Shown one piece after another: positions 39,129-46,009 of a stretch of DNA of 64,000 nt. The translations under genes were made by a program, and so were the position numbers. The stretch lies in NCBI GenBank assembly GCA_002898255.1, contig BEIE01000001.1, positions 682,001 through 746,000 on the forward strand, written 5' to 3'. Position 1 is the first letter of the stretch. Every line of letters starts with the position of its first letter. The notes beneath the pieces were generated by a model. It was not told the origin of the DNA and made no database searches. It saw only the letters and a list, made by a program, of their open reading frames with translations. This stretch comes from a bacterium HR28 (GTDB lineage: Bacteria; Chloroflexota; Chloroflexia; Thermomicrobiales; Thermomicrobiaceae).

Positions 39129-39920
39129 TCAGTCGCCGGGTGTGCGTTCCTGCAAGGGGGCTGCTGCACTGTCGTAGGCGCCGCGCCACGCGTGGATGCG
39201 CACAGCCAGAACGTCCCGGAGCATGAGGAGGGCATCGATCGCTGGGCGGACTTTCGAGCCTTCTACATGTCGCCAGGTCACGGGCAGGATGGCGATACGA
39301 TACCCGCGTCGTCGGGCGATGTAGAGAAGTTCCACATCGAAGCCGGTGACACGGGGCCCACGGAGTGGTTGCTGGCCGTCGCGGTAGAGGAGTGATCGGC
39401 CGAAAAGATCGAGGGCGACGAGGCGGCGAAATCCTTTGAAGCCGCACTGAGTATCGTCGATACCTGGTAACAGCAGCAGCTGCACGAGCCGGTTGTAGAC
39501 GCGCCCCATTGCGTGGCGATGCCAGGGTTCACCGATGCGGCGGGCGAGTGCGCCTTCGCGGGACCCGATCACCACGTCCCAGCCGTCGCGGAGCAACGCT
39601 AAGGCTTGCTCGACGTACTCAATGGGGGTCGAAAGGTCAGCATCCATAAAGAGAACATAGGTGCCTACCGAGGAGAGAACGCCGCTCCGCACGGCGGCAG
39701 CCTTGCCGCGGTGCGGGAGGCGCAGAAGTCGGATGCGCGGATCCTGTTCGCTCCAGAGGCGGACGAGTTCCGGCGTTGCGTCATCGCTTCCATCATCAGC
39801 GACGAGAAGCTCCCAGCTCCATGGTTGTTGGCTGAGATAGGCCTGCGCTGCCGCAAGTGTCCGCGGCAAGCGCAGTTCCTCGTTGTAGGCTGGGATGACC
39901 ACACTGAGTTCAACGGTCAT
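39129..39920 (-). CDS. glycosyltransferase family 2, dolichol-phosphate-mannose-synthase-like
   Basis: 263 aa. The N-terminus MTVELSVVIPAYNEELRLPRTL is the GT-A opening, the metal DXD-type motif is in LFMDADLSTP, and SREGALARRIGEPWHRHAMGR and DDTQCGFKGFRR match DPM1-like enzymes that load sugars on polyprenyl phosphate. No membrane helix pair is seen at the C-terminus. Start at ATG 39920. Likely substrates are GDP-mannose or UDP-glucose with undecaprenyl phosphate. Confidence 0.9.
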   Translation of the reverse strand: MTVELSVVIPAYNEELRLPRTLAAAQAYLSQQPWSWELLVADDGSDDATPELVRLWSEQDPRIRLLRLPHRGKAAAVRSGVLSSVGTYVLFMDADLSTPIEYVEQALALLRDGWDVVIGSREGALARRIGEPWHRHAMGRVYNRLVQLLLLPGIDDTQCGFKGFRRLVALDLFGRSLLYRDGQQPLRGPRVTGFDVELLYIARRRGYRIAILPVTWRHVEGSKVRPAIDALLMLRDVLAVRIHAWRGAYDSAAAPLQERTPGD

Positions 39921-39995
39921 CGCAGACTCCGCGCCGGCTCGTCGGCTGCATTGTAGCAAGCCAGCATACGTCGCTCGTGTCGGCTTGAGAACGGA

Positions 39996-40472
39996 TTATG
40001 GCAGTGTCTTCAAATAAGCTAAGAGATCACGGAACTGCTGATCAGTCAGCTGCCAGCGCGGCATTGGCCAGGACAAGGGCTCGCCATCCGGACCGATTCC
40101 CTCAGTGATTGCGCGGCGAATCTCCTCATCGGAGTGGTATGTGTGTCCACGACTGCCGTCGGGCTCGATCATGCCTTGGGGATCGGTCAAGTTGCGGTAG
40201 CGGATATCCGGGCTCACGAACATCGGCGTGCGGAGACCGCGGCCATCGATGCCATGACAGTCTGCACACGCCATGGGCATCATCATGCCGCCGCTGTAGG
40301 GAATCGGCGCTCCGGAATCCGGGTCAGTGGCCGTCGAGTAGATCCAGCGTCCCCGTTCCTCGGGACTGAGACTGCGGCTGATCTGTCGGCTTGCGAGAGC
40401 GCCAATGATCCCGAGGCCGAGTATGCCGACTAGAAGCGATAAAATGGCCAGCACAAGCAGATTTCGGCTCAT
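39996..40472 (-). CDS. membrane-anchored c-type cytochrome
   Basis: 158 aa. An N-terminal helix (LLVLAILSLLVGILGLGIIGAL) anchors it with the heme domain outside. The single heme site is CADCH near residue 69, preceded by a Met-rich GGMMMPMA. A later PMPRW near residue 137 could give the axial Met. A mono-heme class I fold with LTDQQFRDLLAYLKTLP as last helix. Its start overlaps the end of the SHOCT gene (4 bases). It likely passes electrons in a respiratory chain, with an unknown partner. Confidence 0.88.
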   Translation of the reverse strand: MSRNLLVLAILSLLVGILGLGIIGALASRQISRSLSPEERGRWIYSTATDPDSGAPIPYSGGMMMPMACADCHGIDGRGLRTPMFVSPDIRYRNLTDPQGMIEPDGSRGHTYHSDEEIRRAITEGIGPDGEPLSWPMPRWQLTDQQFRDLLAYLKTLP

Positions 40473-40750
40473 CCGCTTGCTCCACCGAGAAGGTCACGCC
40501 GCATCTGCTCGTACTGCTCGCGGGTAATCTCTCCTCGCGCATATCGCTCCTGCAAGATCTCGAGTGCCCGGCTCGTGCCCGCAGGCGTTCCCTCCCGGTG
40601 GACGATTTGTCGGATCGCCCAGACGATCAAGAGCACAATACCAATGAGGATGAGCAACCAGAAGATCATCATGATAAGCCCCCACCACCAGTTGCCCCAA
40701 CCCCCCATCATGCCGCCACCCCACGGGCCACACCATGGACAGGGCATCAT
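40469..40750 (-). CDS. SHOCT-domain membrane protein with Cys/Met-rich N-terminus
   Basis: 93 aa. The first 25 residues are rich in Met, Cys, Trp and Gly (MMPCPWCGPWGGGMMGG). One membrane helix follows (IMMIFWLLILIGIVLLIVWA). The C-terminal SHOCT motif is ALEILQERYARGEITREQYE. A CsoR-like palindrome covers its promoter, suggesting control by copper or a similar metal. GAGGAGGTAGACG precedes the ATG. It is coupled to the cytochrome c gene. The role of SHOCT domains is unclear. Confidence 0.8.
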   Translation of the reverse strand: MMPCPWCGPWGGGMMGGWGNWWWGLIMMIFWLLILIGIVLLIVWAIRQIVHREGTPAGTSRALEILQERYARGEITREQYEQMRRDLLGGASG

Positions 40751-40779
40751 CGTCTACCTCCTCTCGTCACCCATTGCCG

Positions 40780-40799
40780 AGTATACCCCATCCGGGTAT
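40780..40799 (-). promoter_or_regulatory. CsoR-like metal operator overlapping a TATACT promoter
   Basis: ATACCC-N5-GGGTAT (40783-40799) is a perfect 6-5-6 inverted repeat like the operators of CsoR-family copper repressors. On the minus strand it overlaps the -10 TATACT (40780-40785), 30 bases before the SHOCT/cytochrome gene start. No csoR gene is in the window. Confidence 0.6.
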
Positions 40800-40835
40800 C
40801 TCAAAGGCGTTACAATTTCGCAAATGTTTTTGCTC

Positions 40836-41108
40836 TTATCCGCTGTGTTCCAAATCACGGCGCATCTCGAGATATTGCTCACGGGTAATTTCACCACGGG
40901 CGTAGCGCTCGTCGAGGATGTCGCGAGCTCTATTGCTTGGTGTGCGGATGGGCTCGCTACCGATCCGGCGTGCTAACCACACTACTAGCAAGACGACTGC
41001 TGCGAGCAGGGCAAGCCAGAACAGGGTCTCAAGTAAATCGAGAATCCAAATCCACTCGCGGGGTGGACCTGCATGAAACGGGCCATGCCAACGCACTCGC
41101 CATTCCAT
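40836..41108 (-). CDS. second SHOCT-domain membrane protein
   Basis: 90 aa. A polar N-terminus (MEWRVRWHGPFHAGPPREW) leads to one helix (LETLFWLALLAAVVLLVVWLA) and a SHOCT motif RARDILDERYARGEITREQY. It is clearly paralogous to the next gene in its C-terminal half but lacks the Cys/Met-rich start. GGAGGGAGGATAGAT precedes the ATG. Upstream lies a promoter-like area with GTTTAC direct repeats. Confidence 0.8.
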   Translation of the reverse strand: MEWRVRWHGPFHAGPPREWIWILDLLETLFWLALLAAVVLLVVWLARRIGSEPIRTPSNRARDILDERYARGEITREQYLEMRRDLEHSG

Positions 41109-41503
41109 ATCTATCCTCCCTCCGGAATAAGAATAGGGGTGGCTGCGTAAACACTGTGTAAACAGATTCTCCTTGGCTCACGTAAGACCATGATTTGTTG
41201 AAGGTATGGACAGCGGAGGACGTCTTGCCTCGCCTGCGGTGCGAAGGGGTACATTTCACTACACCAGGCACGGGTGGTCGAAGAGCGCCGAGCACCACGT
41301 CTCTTGTCCTGCTCTTGGTTCGCCAAAAGACTTCCGGCGGAACGGCGCGTGGCGGAGCATGGTGGACTGTTGCTCTCGTGTTCGCCACACTGCAGCGGGC
41401 ACTTCGGAGAGAAACCTGATTCGTGCTCGCCGGGGTGAAACCCCACGTTGGTTGCCAGCGGTATCCTCACAGTAGCGGTTCGCAGTACTCGGCGGGAGGG
41501 AGT
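41109..41503. other. divergent gap between SHOCT and lytic transglycosylase genes
   Basis: About 395 bases with no gene seen. It includes ACACTGTGT (a 4-1-4 palindrome near 41150) flanked by GTAAAC repeats, close to the SHOCT promoter. TATCCT near 41462 may be the -10 for the plus-strand gene. Confidence 0.4.
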
Positions 41504-43759
41504 GTGACTGGTCAAGGACGCGGACTCCTGCATGGCTCGCTCGTACTGACTGTGCTCCTTGTCGCATTCACTGCGAGCTGGCAGGCGCCAGTTCCTGCGG
41601 TGGTTCCCGGTGCAACACCTCCTGGCGATCAAGCCGCCGCAGACATGGTTCGAACGCCAACAGCCCAAGCCCTGCCCGTGCCAACCGACCCAGCTATGGC
41701 GCTCGAGCAGGCACGGCGACTGCTGGCATCTGGTTCACCGGCCGAAGCGGCGCAACTCTTGGCTGGCGCACTTGGAGCTCCTGATCCGGCGCAACGACTG
41801 GAAGCACGGCTCCTACTAGCGCGGGCGACACTGGAGCGTGGGGACGCACATGTGGCGCTCGAGCTTGCCGCTGAAACGGCACAGCGGGCAGCGGATCAGC
41901 GCGCAGCAGGGATGGCGGCGGTCATTGCTGCTCGTGCGTTGGCCTCACTTGGGGAGCGCGAGCAGGCATCCGAGCAACTCCGCGTCGCGGCTCACCTACT
42001 TCCGGAACTTGCGCCGTATCTTGAGTACCGTACACTGGACCTCTTGGCTGGTACAGGACGAGAGGCGGAAGCGGAACAGCTGGTTGACCAGATTGTGACA
42101 ACCGCACCGATCAGGCGACTGGCTGTGGCCGCGCTGGAGTGGCGGAAGACACGTGCAGAGCAACGCGGTGACTTTCCAGCTGTCCGTGAGGCGGTAACCC
42201 GTCTCTTAGAGCTCGCGACGATTCCGAGTTACCGCGCGACGCTTCTTGTCCAACGTGCCCGCGCGGCGCGCGAGCTTGGGGACGTGCCGGCAGCACAGAC
42301 CGATCTCCTCATGGCCATCGAAACAGCACCGGAGAGTGCCGCAGCCGCGCAAGCGCTCGATGAACTAGATGCCCTGGGAGCGGGCAGCACTGTCTCCGCT
42401 GAGCGCCGTGCCGCGATCGCATTCGCCACCGGACGCTACGCGAATGCGATCGCGGCCTATTCAGCCATTCTCGATGGTGATCCGGCGCGCGCTGATGCTT
42501 GGTACCAACGTGCCATCGCGCGTGTGCGGAGCGGGGATTTGGTGACTGGTGTTCAGGAACTGGTGGCGATGGGCGAGCGATATCCGCAGGATGCCCGCAC
42601 GCCCGATGCTCTCGTCACGGCGGGAACGCTTGTCGAGTGGAACAACGAGGCTGGAGCTGAGGAACTTTACCGACGCGTGCTTGCGCAGTATCCGGGGAGT
42701 ACGGCTGCACGCGAGGCCCAGTTCAGACTGGGTCTCCTGGCCTACGGACGCGGCGACATGGAGGGCGCTGCCGCACTCTGGGAGGGGCTCGCCGCGGGTG
42801 GCGATGCGCGTGCCGGTTTCTGGTACGGCAAGGCACTTGCAGGGCGCGGTGACCTTGCAGGCGCGCAGCAGGCATGGCAGCAGGTGCTGCAGAGCGAGCC
42901 CCAAAACTTCTACGGTCAGCGAGCACGCGAACTCCTGCGTGGCGAATTGCCGGTCGCAAAAGCACCAGGGCAGGTCAGCCCCCTGCAGCCGGACGATCGG
43001 CCATTGACCACGTGGCTTGCGAGCCTCGACGCGACGAACGAGACCGCAGCGCAGCGTGTTCAGGCGAGTGGCGCGGCGCGACGCGCGTTGCTTCTGTTAG
43101 ATCTCGGTGAGCGCGAGGCGGCCGGGTGGGAGGTCGACGTCGCAGCTGACGAGCTCCATGACGATCCGATTGCGCTTGCAGCATTTGGGTGGGAACTCCT
43201 CCGGCGTGGCGAGGCGGCATACGCGTATCGTATTGGACTTCGACTCGCCACTGGAGCAGCAGTCCCGCAGGCTGTTCTGGCTCCGCTCCTCGCGCCCGTG
43301 CCCTATCCTGAATCGCTCCTACCGGTGAGCATGCGTTTTGGCGTCGATCCCCTGTTGCTTGCTGCCTTGATCCGTCAAGAGAGCGCGTTCGAACCAACGG
43401 CGGTTTCAGCGGCCGGGGCACGTGGACTCACGCAAGTGATGCCGGATACCGGTGCAACACTTGCCCAGGAACTCGGTCTGACGCGCTGGACTCCAGACGA
43501 CTTATTCCATCCGGCGACGAGCATCATGTTGGGAGCTGCCGAGCTCGCACGTCGCCTCGAGCAGTTCCAAGGGCAACTCTATCTTGCGCTCGCCAGCTAC
43601 AACGCAGGAGCTGGTGCAGTGCAACAGTGGCTGCGCGAACGGCCAACAAGCGACCCCGATCTCTTTGCCGAGCGGATCCCTTATCGCGAGACGTACGCCT
43701 ACGTCCAGCGAGTCTACGCCGGGTACCGTGCCTACCAAGAGATCTACAGTCTGGACTGA
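41504..43759 (+). CDS. lytic murein transglycosylase with TPR-like superhelix (Slt70-like)
   Basis: 751 aa. A signal-type helix (LVLTVLLVAFTASW) at the N-terminus is followed by a long alpha-helical region with TPR-like repeats from about residue 60 to 600. The C-terminal SLT domain has FGVDPLLLAALIRQESAFEP with the catalytic Glu, ARGLTQVMPDTG and YLALASYNAGAGAVQQW. It cleaves peptidoglycan to 1,6-anhydro products outside the membrane. GTG 41504 follows GGCGGGAGGGA. The superhelix-plus-SLT order equals that of E. coli Slt70 but is longer. Confidence 0.92.
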   Translation: MTGQGRGLLHGSLVLTVLLVAFTASWQAPVPAVVPGATPPGDQAAADMVRTPTAQALPVPTDPAMALEQARRLLASGSPAEAAQLLAGALGAPDPAQRLEARLLLARATLERGDAHVALELAAETAQRAADQRAAGMAAVIAARALASLGEREQASEQLRVAAHLLPELAPYLEYRTLDLLAGTGREAEAEQLVDQIVTTAPIRRLAVAALEWRKTRAEQRGDFPAVREAVTRLLELATIPSYRATLLVQRARAARELGDVPAAQTDLLMAIETAPESAAAAQALDELDALGAGSTVSAERRAAIAFATGRYANAIAAYSAILDGDPARADAWYQRAIARVRSGDLVTGVQELVAMGERYPQDARTPDALVTAGTLVEWNNEAGAEELYRRVLAQYPGSTAAREAQFRLGLLAYGRGDMEGAAALWEGLAAGGDARAGFWYGKALAGRGDLAGAQQAWQQVLQSEPQNFYGQRARELLRGELPVAKAPGQVSPLQPDDRPLTTWLASLDATNETAAQRVQASGAARRALLLLDLGEREAAGWEVDVAADELHDDPIALAAFGWELLRRGEAAYAYRIGLRLATGAAVPQAVLAPLLAPVPYPESLLPVSMRFGVDPLLLAALIRQESAFEPTAVSAAGARGLTQVMPDTGATLAQELGLTRWTPDDLFHPATSIMLGAAELARRLEQFQGQLYLALASYNAGAGAVQQWLRERPTSDPDLFAERIPYRETYAYVQRVYAGYRAYQEIYSLD

Positions 43760-43824
43760 CGGGCGATCGGCGGCTTCTCTGGAACCGGAAGATCCGATCA
43801 CTGTTGGACAGCGGGGCATCACCT

Positions 43825-43844
43825 TCGCCTAGAGATCTAGGCGA
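43825..43844 (+). terminator. hairpin after the lytic transglycosylase gene
   Basis: TCGCCTAGA and TCTAGGCGA, 9-bp perfect arms around GA, 65 bases after the stop. No T-run. Confidence 0.4.
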
Positions 43845-44016
43845 GCCGGCCTGCAACGCGTTGGTAATGAGATCTGTCCATGTCATGGGGTCACAAACTT
43901 CCCTGCTCGACCCCCTCGTCACCGATGGAAAGTCCACCGCCCTGTGGCCCTCACATTTCAGCCCCAAAGGGCTTGCAGAGACTCACTGTGCACCCGGCGA
44001 TCAGGGCCGAGCGACG

Positions 44017-44040
44017 CGCGCTTGCGAAAGCAAGCCGCGC
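44017..44040 (-). terminator. GC-rich hairpin after metG
   Basis: GCTTGC-GAAA-GCAAGC with outer GCG/CGC pairs, 56 bases past the metG stop on the minus strand. It is a stable tetraloop hairpin lacking a T-run. Confidence 0.45.
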
Positions 44041-44095
44041 TCCGCAGGACCCGTTACACACGCTCCTGTGGCGAGGTACAAGGAGCAGTGTCGTG

Positions 44096-45850
44096 CTAGC
44101 GAGACTGCGCAAGAAGGCGTTGTCGCTCCTGCTCGACAATCCCTTCGTCCAGCTTCTGATAGAGCGGCTGGGGTGGCGGTAGTGGTCGCCCTGCTTCTAA
44201 AGTGCTCGGCACCCAGCGGTCACGCCCCTCACTGGGGGCTGGTCGATAGCGGAGCACTTCATGTCCGCCGGTCTCTGGTCCTGGTTCGATGACCAATTCG
44301 CCGAAGAGCGGTTCAGTGTAGCCGAGCATACGGTGGAGTTGCTCGCTTGAGAAGGGAAGGATCGGAGCCAGGAGCAGCTTGAGAGAGTCGATGGCCCGCA
44401 GCGCGACGAAGAGTGTCGTGGCGGCAGCCTGCCGATCCTCACGGATCTGGAACCACGGCGCTTTCTCGTCAAGGTAGCGATTCACTTCCCGCGCTAGCGC
44501 CATCGCCTCACGCTGGGCTGCCTTCAGTTCTACTCGTTCGTAGAGTTCCCCGACACGCTGAAAGCCGGTCGCGATCTGGTCGAGCAGGAGGCGATCACGA
44601 CCGTCGAACTCACTCGGCTCCGGCACACGTCCCTCGAAACGGGTTTGGACGAAGGTCAGGATACGGTGAACCAAGTTCCCCCAAGTTGCGAGAAGCTCGT
44701 TGTTGTTTCGCTCCAGGAAACCTTGCCAGGTGAACTCGCTGTCACGCGACTCAGGAGCGATGCTGGTGAGGTAGTCGCGGAGCGGATCAGGCGCGTAGCG
44801 AGAGAGGAAATCGGGTACCCAGATTGCCCAGTTGCGGCTGGTCGAGAACTGCTGACCTTCGAGATTGAGGAATTCATTGGCAGGAATGTCGTACGGCAAG
44901 TTGAGGGTCTCATCGTAGCCCATGAGTTCGGCAGGCCAGATGATGGCATGGAAAGGAATGTTGTCCTTGCCAATGAAGTAGTACCCACGAGCGGCTGGAT
45001 CACGCCACCACGCCTCCCAGGCCCCTGGTCGATCTTCGGCGAGCGCCCACTCAATGCTGGCCGAGAGGTAACCGATCACCGCTTCGAACCAGACGTACAT
45101 CACCTTCTGCTCGTACCCAGGAATTGGGAGTGGGATTCCCCACTCGAGGTCGCGGGAGACTGGTCGCGGCTTGAGGCCGTCCTGGATGAAGTTCCGGACA
45201 AAGTGCTGGACGTTGGGGCGCCAGTGTGTCTGCCGGTCGAGATAGGCCAGCAGGCGATCAGTGAACGCCGGTAGGTCGAAGAAGAAGTGCTCCGTCTCCC
45301 GAGGGACGGGACGCTGGCCGCAGAGGCGACACCGTGGGTCGATGAGCTCAATGGCATCAAGAGTGCGCCCACAGTTGTCGCACTGGTCACCGCGTGCGTT
45401 CGCGTACCCACAGTAGGGGCAGGTACCCTCAACGTAGCGGTCAGGAAGGAAGCGACGGTCGTATTCGCAGTAGAGCTGGATCTGGGTTTGGGTGAAGATG
45501 TATCCGCGTTCATAGAGTGTGCGGAAGATGTCCTGGGCGACGCGGAAGTGATTCTGGGTGTGCGTATGGGTGAAGAGATCGAAGGTGATCCCAAGTTGCT
45601 GGTAGGTCTCAAGAAAGCGTCGGTGATAGCGCTTGAAGATGTCCTCTGGAGTGACGCCTTCGCGCTCAGCGGCTACGGTGATCGGTGTCCCGTGGGCATC
45701 ACTCCCGCTGACCATGAGCACGCGATTGCCGCGAAGGCGATGATAGCGGGCAAAGGTATCGGCGGGAATATAGACGCCAGCCACATGACCGAGGTGGAGA
45801 TCACCGTTGGCGTACGGCCACGCGACAAAGACACCGATCGTTTCAGACAT
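44096..45850 (-). CDS. metG: methionyl-tRNA synthetase
   Basis: Class I synthetase charging tRNA-Met, 584 aa. The N-terminus FVAWPYANGDLHLGHVAGVY includes the HIGH-type HLGH (residues 19-22). A two-knuckle zinc insertion follows (CPYCG, CDNCG, CRLCG). SGSDAHGTP and EWGIPLP are typical. The KMSKS-type loop near residue 332 reads QFSTSRNW, so both family lysines are replaced. There is no C-terminal tRNA-binding EMAP domain. The ATG at 45850 gives MSETIGVFVAWP. Confidence 0.94.
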   Translation of the reverse strand: MSETIGVFVAWPYANGDLHLGHVAGVYIPADTFARYHRLRGNRVLMVSGSDAHGTPITVAAEREGVTPEDIFKRYHRRFLETYQQLGITFDLFTHTHTQNHFRVAQDIFRTLYERGYIFTQTQIQLYCEYDRRFLPDRYVEGTCPYCGYANARGDQCDNCGRTLDAIELIDPRCRLCGQRPVPRETEHFFFDLPAFTDRLLAYLDRQTHWRPNVQHFVRNFIQDGLKPRPVSRDLEWGIPLPIPGYEQKVMYVWFEAVIGYLSASIEWALAEDRPGAWEAWWRDPAARGYYFIGKDNIPFHAIIWPAELMGYDETLNLPYDIPANEFLNLEGQQFSTSRNWAIWVPDFLSRYAPDPLRDYLTSIAPESRDSEFTWQGFLERNNNELLATWGNLVHRILTFVQTRFEGRVPEPSEFDGRDRLLLDQIATGFQRVGELYERVELKAAQREAMALAREVNRYLDEKAPWFQIREDRQAAATTLFVALRAIDSLKLLLAPILPFSSEQLHRMLGYTEPLFGELVIEPGPETGGHEVLRYRPAPSEGRDRWVPSTLEAGRPLPPPQPLYQKLDEGIVEQERQRLLAQSR

Positions 45851-46009
45851 CGTCAGTTGCTCCTGCTCGCTCGTCCGAACCGCTCATCTCACCTTCCGAT
45901 TAAAGCAAATCGGCTTCCTCTCGCTCGCACTGTTCCAGGACGGGAGGGAGCAGTATCCTGAGCATGCCGGGATCCGGTGCAGCGGGCAGGAGGTGAAAGG
46001 AGCGACGCG

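Larger units (their letters stand above)
43760..44095. other. gap between convergent genes with two hairpins
   Basis: No gene seen. The stems at 43825-43844 and 44017-44040 probably mark the 3' ends of the transglycosylase and metG transcripts respectively. Confidence 0.4.
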
